From Williamsia muralis NBRC 105860 (GTDB lineage Bacteria > Actinomycetota > Actinomycetes > Mycobacteriales > Mycobacteriaceae), in NCBI RefSeq assembly GCF_001598915.1, contig NZ_BDAP01000001.1, positions 434,001 through 498,000 on the forward strand: a stretch of DNA of 64,000 nt, given 5' to 3'. Of the stretch, positions 51,958-60,443 are shown in pieces. The first letter of the stretch is position 1. The number at the start of each line of letters is the position of its first letter. A program made the translations under genes and the position numbers. Under the pieces are notes generated by a model. That model ran no database searches. It saw nothing but the letters and a program-made list of their open reading frames with translations, and was not told the origin of the DNA.

Positions 51958-53321
51958 CCTTGCTCGGACGGGATGTCACCGTTCTCGACTGCGCGCGCCA
52001 ACTGCGCGTGATCGGCGGCGTTCTGATCGGCATAAGCGCTCGAGAAGCACTCCATCGCGGTTTCCACTTTGTCGCTGGTCCCGAGGTAGTCGCAGATGGC
52101 GGCTGCGTCGCCACTGCGTGCGTGCGCACGGGCCAGCACATGTCCGCAGGCAGCTGCGAACCGGGAGAGATGCGGGGCGATTCCCTCGCCTTTGGGAATC
52201 ACCTTCCCATCTCGGAACTGTCGGACGTAGAAGTCCATGTCCTCATACGAGGTCCACCCGACGAACATGTCGGTGGCACTCTGGATCAGGCGTTGGCCGT
52301 GCACCACCCGAGCGCCATGGTTCTCATATTTGCTCCTGCCGAGGAACGGTTCATACACCGACGCCCCGGCCTGCTTCACCTGCAGGAATAGCGGATCCCC
52401 GCTGCGCCGTTCCTCCAGCAGCGTCAAGAAGACACGCATACCGACGCTGCCGACGCCGACCACCTGCCGGACAGCGTCGAGGGCGTCGTAGCGGCTGAGC
52501 AGGTTGTCGAGGTGGTCGGGCACAGATTCGCGGTATCTGCTGAGCACCTCACGCAGCACTTCTTCGGCGGCTGCACCGAGGCGGTGGGTGCGGTAGGGCG
52601 GGTCTTCGGTGATCGTCCGCCGGCCGTCGACATCTGCTGTCAGTTTGGCGGACACCCCTCTGCTGGTCCGCTTCTTGACCTTGCTCTCGATGAGGGCGTC
52701 GAAGTCTGCCTCGTTGTCCTTTTTGGCGTAGTGGAGGAGCTGATCGACATCGATGCGGTCGTACCACACATCGATCTGGGGCATCGCGGCGTAGATGCCT
52801 ATGTGCTTGCGATAGCTTCGATATCCGGATCGAACTGCTTTGCAGCCCAGAGACTCTGGGATGTTGTTGTCGCGTGCCAGCACGATGAGGCTTGCCAGGA
52901 AACGTTTGAGATCCCACTCGAACGGCCCGGGCAGGGTTTCGTCGAAATCGCGAAGGTCGAAGACAAGATTTCGCTCTGGAGAAATCCACAGCCCGTAGTT
53001 CAAGACATGGGCATCTCCGCACATCTGAACCATGATGCCGGTGTGCGGGGTGGACGCCAGATCGTTGGCCATGACGGCCGCGGCGCCGCGATAGTACGTC
53101 CATGGGGAGTGACTCATCCGCCCGTGGCGGATGGGCAACAGATCGGGTGCTCGGATATCACTCTGGGCGAGAATCGTCTGCAAGGCATCGTGCCCGCGCG
53201 TTTCTGGATTCCAGGCCCCGAGTTCGCGGCGGGAGACCAACGACCGCGACTGTCGGCCGGGTGTGGCGTGTTCGGGAACGGGGTCGTCCACCAGCGCGGT
53301 GGATTTCTCTGCAAGAGTCAT
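51939..53321 (-). CDS. DUF2252 domain protein
   Basis: A 460-residue protein. The family signature is seen as WTYYRGAAAVMANDLA, then VQMCGDAHVLNYGLW, LVFDLRDFDETLPGPFEWDL and, towards the end, DMFVGWTSYEDMDFYVRQ. The fold is predicted in databases to be related to aminoglycoside phosphotransferase-like kinases: GDAHxxN (catalytic-loop-like) and DFDE (metal-binding-like) are present. The substrate is unknown. Confidence 0.87.
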   Translation of the reverse strand: MTLAEKSTALVDDPVPEHATPGRQSRSLVSRRELGAWNPETRGHDALQTILAQSDIRAPDLLPIRHGRMSHSPWTYYRGAAAVMANDLASTPHTGIMVQMCGDAHVLNYGLWISPERNLVFDLRDFDETLPGPFEWDLKRFLASLIVLARDNNIPESLGCKAVRSGYRSYRKHIGIYAAMPQIDVWYDRIDVDQLLHYAKKDNEADFDALIESKVKKRTSRGVSAKLTADVDGRRTITEDPPYRTHRLGAAAEEVLREVLSRYRESVPDHLDNLLSRYDALDAVRQVVGVGSVGMRVFLTLLEERRSGDPLFLQVKQAGASVYEPFLGRSKYENHGARVVHGQRLIQSATDMFVGWTSYEDMDFYVRQFRDGKVIPKGEGIAPHLSRFAAACGHVLARAHARSGDAAAICDYLGTSDKVETAMECFSSAYADQNAADHAQLARAVENGDIPSEQGWPDIP

Positions 53322-53362
53322 GGGATTCGTCTCACTGGGGTGTTGAGCGCAGGGATCGGCGG

Positions 53363-53641
53363 CTAGGAGGCCAGTATTCTTGCTTTTTCGGCGGCGAACT
53401 CCGCCTCGGTGAGAACGCCTTGCGCTTTGAGCTCACCGAGCTGTTGCAGGGCACCCAAGCGGTCGCCGCTCGGGGCTGGGGGAGCGGCGGCTGGGGGCGG
53501 TGGTGCGTATTGTGGCGGTGTTTGTTGCGATTCTTGAGTTGCCCACCTTTGGCTTTGGCGTCGGGAGACCCGGTTGGACACCGATGTCGCCGTGCCGGCG
53601 ACAACTGCGGTTCTGGCGATTCCACGGAGTAATCCAGGCAT
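53363..53641 (-). CDS. SHOCT domain protein
   Basis: A 92-residue protein. A short N-terminal helix (MPGLLRGIARTAVVAGTATS) is followed by a basic patch, a Pro/Ala-rich linker and a C-terminal SHOCT motif (LGELKAQGVLTEAEFAAEKARIL). AAGGAG lies six bases before the ATG. It lies 22 bases downstream of DUF6325 paralogue 2 and is surely in the same transcript. Confidence 0.85.
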   Translation of the reverse strand: MPGLLRGIARTAVVAGTATSVSNRVSRRQSQRWATQESQQTPPQYAPPPPAAAPPAPSGDRLGALQQLGELKAQGVLTEAEFAAEKARILAS

Positions 53642-53663
53642 TGTCTGCTCCTTGTCGAGGCGA

Positions 53664-54107
53664 TCAGGCGTCGAGCGCGTCCAGTGATGCGTGGATCGAC
53701 TCGGCTGGGATACGACCGGTGGCCACCAGTTGTGCACCGGTGCGCCGCAGAGCGGTCGAAAATGGTGCGGCCCAGCGGTTTTCGTAGACCAGTACGGCTG
53801 CCGAGCAACCGGGTTCCAGAATCTCTGCTGCCTCACCCACGTCGGTGGAGTCGAGGAGTCCCGACGACGCTCCCGCGAACACTGCGATGTCGAGTTCGCC
53901 ATCCAGGTCGAGGTCTTCCAATGAGATACCGGCTACTGAACCGTCGGTGCCCTTGCGCACAAAGGTCAGATCCAGCACCCGGATGACCTCGCGATCGACC
54001 AGGTCGAGCAACATCGGAAATGCCGTCCCGTCGAACTTCGCGTTCGCCGGGAACTCGACGACGAGGTAGTCCACCGGCCCCAGGTCGATGTCGGGTGTGG
54101 TGGTCAT
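53664..54107 (-). CDS. DUF6325 family protein, paralogue 2
   Basis: A 147-residue protein with LGPVDYLVVEFP, RVLDLTFVRKG and GAQLVATGRIPAES, parallel to the protein at 49915-50358. It is more acidic in the middle. It leads into the SHOCT and DUF2252 genes. Conservation of the YENRWAAPF segment in this copy versus WENVGVAPM in the other marks the main divergence. Confidence 0.85.
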   Translation of the reverse strand: MTTTPDIDLGPVDYLVVEFPANAKFDGTAFPMLLDLVDREVIRVLDLTFVRKGTDGSVAGISLEDLDLDGELDIAVFAGASSGLLDSTDVGEAAEILEPGCSAAVLVYENRWAAPFSTALRRTGAQLVATGRIPAESIHASLDALDA

Positions 54108-54132
54108 TTCACTACCTCTAGGTGCGTGCGAA

Positions 54133-54558
54133 TCACGCTGTGCGCCATGTGGTGACTGCCCAGATGACGATCACATCGAGCGCGATCACGAGAATTGACC
54201 ACCATGGGTAGTAGGGCAACCACAGGAAGTTGGAGACGATCGAGATGGCAGCGATGACGATTGCGGCCGCTCGGGCCCACATCGCGCCGGTCATCATCCC
54301 GAATGCGATGGCGATACCGAGGAGTCCGACAACAAGAACGATCCAGCCCCAGGTGGTCAGATCGAATTCGTAGGTGTACTTGGGGCCGGACACGAAGATC
54401 TCGTCCTCTGCCAATGCCGAAATGGCCTGCAGCACAGCCAGTAGCGAAACCGTGAAGAGTAGAACGGAGGCAGCGAAGATGGTGCCTCCCGCGAAGCCTT
54501 GCTTGACGGGGTGACGTTCATGGCCGGCCACTGATGGTGTCTCGGCGGAAGTGCTCAT
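54133..54558 (-). CDS. Four-helix membrane protein (DUF7144-like)
   Basis: A 141-residue protein with four hydrophobic segments. FAGGTIFAASVLLFTVSLLA, the external DLTTWGWIVLVVGLLGIAI and the final YPWWSILVIALDVIVIWAV are typical of a small actinobacterial membrane family. Three ATG codons stand in tandem; the third (54558) has the best spacing from GGAGG. It lies 25 bp before DUF6325 paralogue 2 and likely starts this operon. Confidence 0.75.
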   Translation of the reverse strand: MSTSAETPSVAGHERHPVKQGFAGGTIFAASVLLFTVSLLAVLQAISALAEDEIFVSGPKYTYEFDLTTWGWIVLVVGLLGIAIAFGMMTGAMWARAAAIVIAAISIVSNFLWLPYYPWWSILVIALDVIVIWAVTTWRTA

Positions 54559-54929
54559 CATCATCCTCCAGAGGGGAAGCGAACAGGTGTCCCTTCGACC
54601 ATCCACCAAGACTCGCAGCTGGTTCTCATCCGTTTTGGGTGATTGCCCAGGCGCCGGGGTTCCCTGAATTCGGAGGTCTGATGATGACGCTGTGTCTATT
54701 CAATGTGCCACTGCTGCCTCATTTATCGATTGATTCCAAAGCAACGGCGCGGGCTGCTATTTTCGACGGACACGGCCAGTTGTCAGCCGTGACTCAGCCG
54801 TCGAGAATGGCATCGATGTTCTGACCTGTTCGACATCGAGTGAGGTACTCGACGGTCCACCCACTCCGAATCCCACGGGCATGCGATGACCGCCAGATAG
54901 CGGGGTGACTACTTCGTCGAGGAGTGCTG
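54559..54929. other. Divergent promoter region before the alkylsulfatase gene
   Basis: No gene is seen. It should contain promoters for the DUF7144/DUF6325 operon on the left and the alkylsulfatase on the right. I looked for a mycobacterial SigF-like GTTT/GGGTA pair and found none convincing. Confidence 0.4.
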
Positions 54930-56729
54930 ATGCCCGCCGACTTTTCTGATCGCACCGATTTCACCAACGCCAATCGTGGACTGATCGCGACCCTGGAACC
55001 AGCAGAGGTTCGGGCCAGTGACGACCGGGTCGTGTACGACGCAGCGGGGTTCGCCGCAGCGACAACCGGCGATTGTCCAGACACGGTCAACCCGAGCCTA
55101 TGGCGTCAAGCGCAATTGACGGCCATTCACGGCTTGTTTGAGGTGACCGCAGGGATCTACCAGATCCGCGGGTACGACTTGTCGAACATGACACTGGTCG
55201 AGGGGGACACCGGAGTGGTGGTCATCGATCCGCTGGTGTCGGCCGAGTGCGCCGCGGCGGGGCTGTCGCTCTATCGGAGCCAGCGCGGCGATCGCCCCGT
55301 CACCGCCGTGATCTACACCCACTCGCACATCGACCACTTCGGTGGTGTCCTCGGTGTTGTCGACGCCGACACCGCCGTGCCGATCCTGGCCCCCGAGCAC
55401 TTTCTCGAGCATGCGGTCTCAGAGAACGTGTACGCCGGCGGCGCCATGTTGCGTCGAGGAATGTTCCACACCGGCATCGTCTTGCCGGTCGGCGCGACCG
55501 GAACTCTCGGCGCCGGTCTGGGACCGAGCACATCAAACGGAACCGTCGGGTTGCTGGCACCCACGCTCGACATCACCCACACGGGTCAGGAGGAAATACT
55601 GGACGGCGTCCGCATCATCTTCCAGGTGACCCCGGGCACCGAGGCGCCCTCGGAGATGAACTTCTACTTCCCCGATCATCGCGCGTTGTGCCTGGCCGAG
55701 AACGCGACCCACAATCTGCACAACCTCCTCACCCTGCGAGGCGCCGAAGTCCGCGATGCCCGCAACTGGTCGAGATACATCGCCGAGGCCATCGAGATGT
55801 TCGCCTACGATTCCGACGTCGCGTTTGCCTCGCATCACTGGCCGACCTGGGGGACCACCGAGTTGATCGGGTACCTCACCGAACAACGCGACCTGTATGC
55901 GTATCTGCACGACCAAACACTGCGTCAGCTCAACCAGGGCCATGTCGGTTCGGAGATCGCCGAAGACTTCCAGATGCCGCCGGCCTTGGACGCTGCGTGG
56001 CACACCCACGGGTACTACGGCTCGGTCAGTCACAACGTCAAAGCCATCTATCAGCGTTACCTCGGTTGGTATGACGGCAATCCGGCGCATTTGTGGCAAC
56101 ACCCGCCCGAGGCGGCCGGAGCCCGGTACGTCCGCGCTATCGGCGGCATCGACGCAACCGTGGCGCGGGCGCAGGAGTTCGCTGACGAGGGAGACCTTCG
56201 ATTCGCCGCGGAGCTGGCGAGTCATGCTGTGTTTGCCGAACCCGACCATGCTGGTGCAAAAGCAGTGCTGACCGACGCATTGACGCGACTGGGATACGGC
56301 TCTGAATGCGCCACCTGGCGCAACAACTATCTGGTTGGCGCCAGTGAAGTCGACGGGCCCACTCACCCGGCCGAAGTCAGCGCGGCCGGTATGGCGTCCG
56401 CGTTGACGATCACCCAAGTCTTCGACAGCATCGCGATCCGCATCGACGGCCCTCGAGCATGGGACACCTCGGCATCAATCCGGTGGCACTTCACCGATGT
56501 GGACGAGACCTACCGGATGGAACTGTCCAACGGTGTGTTGATCCACTATCCCACCAAGCGCGCCGACCCAGCCGATCTTCTTGTCACCCTGACCACGCCG
56601 CAACTCCTCGGGCTCGTCGCCGGGTCCGGCGCCGAGGGCATCACGATGGACGGCGACCCGGCAACCATCGGAACAATCGTCGGACTCACAGATCAGCCCG
56701 ATCCGGCATTCAGGATCGTCACACCCTGA
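54930..56729 (+). CDS. Alkyl sulfatase of the metallo-beta-lactamase type (SdsA1/BDS1-like)
   Basis: A 599-residue enzyme. The dinuclear zinc motif THSHIDHFGG (His131, His133, Asp135, His136) is followed by ENATHNLHNLLTLRGAEVRD and FASHHWPTWG, the characteristic SdsA1-type segments, and a C-terminal SCP2-like domain (from about 480). No Sec signal is evident. It hydrolyses linear alkyl sulfate esters such as SDS to alcohol and sulfate, providing carbon and sulfur. GAGGAG sits five bases before the ATG. Confidence 0.92.
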   Translation: MPADFSDRTDFTNANRGLIATLEPAEVRASDDRVVYDAAGFAAATTGDCPDTVNPSLWRQAQLTAIHGLFEVTAGIYQIRGYDLSNMTLVEGDTGVVVIDPLVSAECAAAGLSLYRSQRGDRPVTAVIYTHSHIDHFGGVLGVVDADTAVPILAPEHFLEHAVSENVYAGGAMLRRGMFHTGIVLPVGATGTLGAGLGPSTSNGTVGLLAPTLDITHTGQEEILDGVRIIFQVTPGTEAPSEMNFYFPDHRALCLAENATHNLHNLLTLRGAEVRDARNWSRYIAEAIEMFAYDSDVAFASHHWPTWGTTELIGYLTEQRDLYAYLHDQTLRQLNQGHVGSEIAEDFQMPPALDAAWHTHGYYGSVSHNVKAIYQRYLGWYDGNPAHLWQHPPEAAGARYVRAIGGIDATVARAQEFADEGDLRFAAELASHAVFAEPDHAGAKAVLTDALTRLGYGSECATWRNNYLVGASEVDGPTHPAEVSAAGMASALTITQVFDSIAIRIDGPRAWDTSASIRWHFTDVDETYRMELSNGVLIHYPTKRADPADLLVTLTTPQLLGLVAGSGAEGITMDGDPATIGTIVGLTDQPDPAFRIVTP

Positions 56730-56748
56730 GTACGCCCTCCGGCGTGTA

Positions 56749-57165
56749 CTAGCGAACTGCGGTGGCGCCGCTGCCTTCGTAGGCTTCCCAGGGGGTTTCG
56801 CGTAGGCCCGGACAGTGCTCGGGTGTCGGGTGGTGGGCGATGTCGATCATCTGGTCGAGGGCGTCGCGTGCGGCGGCAAGGTCTGCCATGGCTGCGGTGA
56901 TGCGGTCGCGTTCGGAGGCCAGGATCTCGAAGACCTCGGGGGAGGCCGTGCCGCTGTCGACGCACGGCAGCAATTGCAGAACTACCCGGCTGGACAAGCC
57001 GGCGGTGAAGAACTGCTGGATCAGCTTCACGCGCTCGATGGCGGACTCAGGGTAGGTGCGCTGACCACTCGGGGTGCGCTCGGACTCGAGCAGGCCCTGC
57101 TCCTCGTAGTAGCGCAGCGCTCGGGTGCTCACTCCTGCGCGGATTGCGACATCACCGATCCGCAT
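56749..57165 (-). CDS. MerR-family transcriptional regulator
   Basis: A 138-residue regulator. The N-terminal winged HTH is complete (MRIGDVAIRAGVSTRALRYY), followed by a dimerisation helix (VFEILASERDRITAAMADLA) and a C-terminal region with a single Cys (EHCPGL). It is divergent from an SDR gene, whose promoter has MerR-type geometry. ATG 57165 is chosen since GGAGG is upstream. The inducer is unknown. Confidence 0.9.
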   Translation of the reverse strand: MRIGDVAIRAGVSTRALRYYEEQGLLESERTPSGQRTYPESAIERVKLIQQFFTAGLSSRVVLQLLPCVDSGTASPEVFEILASERDRITAAMADLAAARDALDQMIDIAHHPTPEHCPGLRETPWEAYEGSGATAVR

Positions 57166-57189
57166 GCCTTTCGCCTCCTGTGATCTAAC

Positions 57190-57236
57190 AGTCTGCAAGC
57201 AGACTTGCCCTTGACGTCAACGTGAAGTTTTAGAGT
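57190..57236 (+). promoter_or_regulatory. MerR-type promoter with long spacer in front of the SDR gene
   Basis: TTGCCC (57205-57210) and TAGAGT (57231-57236) are separated by 20 bp, and an imperfect dyad CTTGACGTCAACGTGAAG (57210-57227) lies between them. A second perfect dyad, AGTCTGC-AA-GCAGACT (57190-57205), overlaps the -35 region. MerR activators bind exactly such over-long spacers. Confidence 0.6.
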
Positions 57237-57303
57237 AGCCGATGTCGGGCAGATGTGGCCCGATCCCAAGAACAAAGAACTTCTCGTAGAAGGCATGGTC
57301 CCC

Positions 57304-58029
57304 ATGGACATCACCAACCAGATCGCACTCGTCACCGGCGCAAACCGCGGAATCGGCCGCCAGTACGTACTCGAACTCCTCGATCGTGGAGCGGGCAAGG
57401 TGTACGCGACGGCCCGCCGCCCCGAGACCTTGGAGTTCTCCGACGACCGGGTGGTGCCGTTGCGGCTCGACCTGCTCGACCATCAGTCCGTCGTGGCTGC
57501 GGCAGCGGCCGCAAGCGATGTCACGTTGCTCGTCAACAATGCCGGCATCGCCACCGGCGCGCCTCTGGTGACCGGTGACCTGGCCGAGATCCGCCGCGAG
57601 ATGGACACGCACTTTTGGGGCACGCTGGACGTGATCCGGGAGTTCGCCCCCGTGCTGGCCGCCCAGGGAGGTGGTGCGGTCGTCAACGTCTTGTCTGCCC
57701 TGTCGTGGTTCACCGCTCCCGGCACCGGGTCGTATTCTGCTGCCAAGGCGGCTGAATGGAACATGACAAACGGTGTGCGGCTCGAACTTTCATCGCAAGG
57801 GACGTTTGTGCAAGGCGTCCTGTTGGGCGCGGCCGACACGGACATCTCCGCTGGATATGACGGGCCCAAAATCGATCCTCGCGACGTGCCGCGTCTCTCA
57901 CTCGACGGTCTGACCGACGGGTTGATCGAGGTGATCGTCGACGACTGGACCGCGATGGTGAAGGCGTCGCTGGCCGGAGACCCGGCCGCGTTCTACTCGC
58001 AGATGAGCCAGCTCCTCGGCGCCGGCTGA
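57304..58029 (+). CDS. Short-chain dehydrogenase/reductase
   Basis: A 241-residue classical SDR: VTGANRGIG cofactor loop, NNAG motif (LLVNNAGIATG), catalytic Ser in VNVLSALSWF and Tyr-x3-Lys in YSAAKAAEWN. The Arg after the second strand (ATARRPE) favours NADPH. It reduces a carbonyl or oxidises an alcohol of unknown structure. The exact start is uncertain among three in-frame ATGs (57253, 57295, 57304). Transcription is probably induced by the divergent MerR protein. Confidence 0.88.
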   Translation: MDITNQIALVTGANRGIGRQYVLELLDRGAGKVYATARRPETLEFSDDRVVPLRLDLLDHQSVVAAAAAASDVTLLVNNAGIATGAPLVTGDLAEIRREMDTHFWGTLDVIREFAPVLAAQGGGAVVNVLSALSWFTAPGTGSYSAAKAAEWNMTNGVRLELSSQGTFVQGVLLGAADTDISAGYDGPKIDPRDVPRLSLDGLTDGLIEVIVDDWTAMVKASLAGDPAAFYSQMSQLLGAG

Positions 58030-58102
58030 GCAGCCGCCGCCGGCGGCAAGGCCGCGTTGTCACCTCCCGGTGGTCAGTCAACAACCTGGAGGCAGACCAT
58101 GC

Positions 58103-59065
58103 TCAGTGTGTGGCGCCTTCACCTTTCGGGTGCGCGAGGGGCACGGCCGTCTTCAAGAACGACAGTTGCTCGTCGACCACAGTCGGGAACAGTGGGTCCA
58201 CGTAGGGGTCGAAGTGACCACCGCGGTGCACATGCACTGTCGCATGCGGGATCTTTGACGCCACTTTCTGGGCGACAGAGGCCGGGGTGACGGCGTCATC
58301 GGACATGATCTGGATCAGCGTGGGGCATGTGATCGCAGCAGCTGTGCGCCCCGGGGAATAGAGGCCGATCTTGAGAAGTATTCGGGCGGCCACGGTTTCG
58401 GGATAATCGCTGATGGTCAGTCCCGACTCAGCAATAAGTCGGTCCCGTGCGTCCATCGCGTCAGGCGATGTCATGACGGCGACGTCGCCGGGTCGACCGA
58501 CTGAATTGATGTAGCGCGGTGACCGCTTCAGCAGCGCCCGCGTCTGGTCGATGACGGCGGACGGGAGGACTCGGAGAGTGTTGCGCAGACCGGTTGCTCG
58601 CACCGCTGCGGGGCCGCTGACGTGGGGAACCTGTGCGATCGCGGCCGCGAAGTCCTCGCCGTTGCCCGCAAGTGAGAGCACGTGGCCCCCTGCGAACGAG
58701 GTCCCCCAGCCGACAATCCGCCGGGCACGGGCACCGTCGAGCGACCGGGCGTAGGCAATGGCGTTGCGGTAGTCCTGATGCTGCTTGGAGATGTCGAGGA
58801 GCTGGCGTGGCTCGCCCTCGCTGTCTCCGAAGTGCCGGTAGTCGAACACGACAACCACGTATCCGGCGCGGGCGAAGACGTCCGCATAGTTGAAAAGCCG
58901 CACGGCGCGGGGAGTGCCGAATCCGTGAGCCATCACCACCGCAGGCGTGTCGGCGGTGGCGGCAGCCGGACGGAAAACGGCCGCCGCGCATCGCACGCCC
59001 TCGGAGTCGAACCATTCGTCGGTGCGCGAGTAGCCGGGACCCGCGGTGGACGCATCAGTAGGCAT
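58103..59065 (-). CDS. Alpha/beta hydrolase
   Basis: A 320-residue hydrolase. VVMAHGFGTPRAVRL contains the oxyanion His-Gly, GWGTSFAGGH the nucleophile Ser, and the later IMSDDAVTP and HRGGHFDPY the Asp and His. The family includes dienelactone-hydrolase-like and FrsA-like esterases. GAAGGA is six bases before the ATG at 59065. It is divergent from a TetR gene; paired operators lie between them. Confidence 0.87.
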   Translation of the reverse strand: MPTDASTAGPGYSRTDEWFDSEGVRCAAAVFRPAAATADTPAVVMAHGFGTPRAVRLFNYADVFARAGYVVVVFDYRHFGDSEGEPRQLLDISKQHQDYRNAIAYARSLDGARARRIVGWGTSFAGGHVLSLAGNGEDFAAAIAQVPHVSGPAAVRATGLRNTLRVLPSAVIDQTRALLKRSPRYINSVGRPGDVAVMTSPDAMDARDRLIAESGLTISDYPETVAARILLKIGLYSPGRTAAAITCPTLIQIMSDDAVTPASVAQKVASKIPHATVHVHRGGHFDPYVDPLFPTVVDEQLSFLKTAVPLAHPKGEGATH

Positions 59066-59118
59066 GGCAAGTCCTTCGGGTGGGGATGCGGCTGTGTGTA
59101 GAACACACCGACCGCATT

Positions 59119-59168
59119 CTTGATCAGCGTTCAAGAAGACGGTAGCAACGCCTTGAACGGTAATCAAG
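59119..59168. promoter_or_regulatory. Two mirror-image 17-bp operators for the TetR protein
   Basis: CTTGATCAGCGTTCAAG (59119-59135) and CTTGAACGGTAATCAAG (59152-59168) are each CTTGA-N7-TCAAG dyads, and the second is the near-complement of the first. Centres are 33 bp apart, three helical turns. Confidence 0.8.
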
Positions 59169-59181
59169 ATAGGATTCCGGC

Positions 59182-59733
59182 ATGCCCCGGAACCGTGCGC
59201 CTGTCGACCGGGCTGAGAAGCGGGCCGAGATCATCGCTGCGGCCACGTCACTGTTCGTCGACGAGGGTTACGACAACACGACGATGGGAAAGATCGCGAC
59301 CGCGGCGGGCGTGACAGCGAACACCATCTATTGGTACTTCCGAGACAAGGATCAGCTGCTGATCGCGGTTCTCGACGAAGTACACGCCGAGACCCTCACC
59401 CGCTTTGCTGCCGTGAGCGAGCGGCCGCTCGGCGACCGCATCCTCTGGGCGGTCCGAGAGCTCACCCGATACCACCGGCTGGTGGACACCGTCCATGTGC
59501 GCACATCCCATTCTGTCGATATCGACAGCTGGCACAGCGGTTTTCACTCGACATGGGAAGGGTGGATTGCGTCCGAGCTGACCCAGTCAGGAGCACCCGG
59601 CGCCGACGTGGGGGCGATGACTCGTGTGATCGTCTTTGTCATCGAGAGCATGCTCAGCCATCCCAACAGTGAGGACGAGAACCGGGCAACGGTCGACGTA
59701 CTCCTGCGGATGGTTGACCTGCCAACACGCTAG
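59182..59733 (+). CDS. TetR-family regulator of the divergent hydrolase
   Basis: A 183-residue regulator with HTH MGKIATAAGVTANTIYWYFRD. It begins 14 bases after the right-hand operator, so it should repress itself as well as the divergent hydrolase gene. The ligand domain is helical, with several His residues (YHRLVDTVHVRTSHS). Confidence 0.9.
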   Translation: MPRNRAPVDRAEKRAEIIAAATSLFVDEGYDNTTMGKIATAAGVTANTIYWYFRDKDQLLIAVLDEVHAETLTRFAAVSERPLGDRILWAVRELTRYHRLVDTVHVRTSHSVDIDSWHSGFHSTWEGWIASELTQSGAPGADVGAMTRVIVFVIESMLSHPNSEDENRATVDVLLRMVDLPTR

Positions 59734-59840
59734 GGATCTTGGCGGGCCGCCACCGCATTTGCACCAGGATCGTCCCCGTCGGTGGTGGTGGGTGGCTATG
59801 TGCCCTCCGCAACTGTGCCGGGGGATGAAGTTGGTGGGGT

Positions 59841-60443
59841 CTATGGGTCTGTGGTGGCAAGAATCCAGAGAGTGGTCTCGGCATGGGCCGGCAGCGTCAT
59901 GGGTTTTCCGGTGGCGGCACTCTGCAGGGTGAGACCGTCGAGGTAGCAGACGATTCGAGGTGCTCTGGCGGACGCCGCCGCGGGATCGACTCCTGCAGCG
60001 GTGAGCGCGTGCTCGATGAGATTGCAATATGCGGCGATGCAGTCGGCTGCGGCAGTTGCCAGGTGGGGATGCCGTGAGGCGGCGACGTAGAGCTCGAGCT
60101 GCGCGAGCGAGGCACCGGCGTCTGCGAAGAGGTTGGTCAGTTCACCGAGCATCGACTCGAGAAGTTGCTCCGGGGTTGATTGCTCGCTGTCCCACTGCGC
60201 GATGAGGGTCTCACATCGTTCGACCACGGAACTCGAGAACTGTTGCAAGGTGGCCCGGAGCAGCTGGTCGCGATCGGTGAAGTGGTAGGTGGTGGACCCT
60301 ACGGACATGTGGACCCGCTCGGCGACATCGCGCAAGGTGAAGCCGTTGAGGCCTCGCTCGCCGATCAACTGCAGTGTTGCAGTCATCAGTGCTTGCTTGC
60401 CGGCTCCGCGTCGTCGCGGCGAATCGGTAGCGCCTGAGTTCAC
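59841..60443 (-). CDS. TetR-family regulator
   Basis: A 200-residue regulator with HTH LRDVAERVHMSVGSTTYHFTD. A GTG start at 60443 after GGGATAG is the only reasonable one. The gene faces a region with a 22-bp palindrome (60708-60729), but 265 bp away, so its operator is not certain. The gene is convergent with the TetR gene at 59182. Confidence 0.88.
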   Translation of the reverse strand: MNSGATDSPRRRGAGKQALMTATLQLIGERGLNGFTLRDVAERVHMSVGSTTYHFTDRDQLLRATLQQFSSSVVERCETLIAQWDSEQSTPEQLLESMLGELTNLFADAGASLAQLELYVAASRHPHLATAAADCIAAYCNLIEHALTAAGVDPAAASARAPRIVCYLDGLTLQSAATGKPMTLPAHAETTLWILATTDP

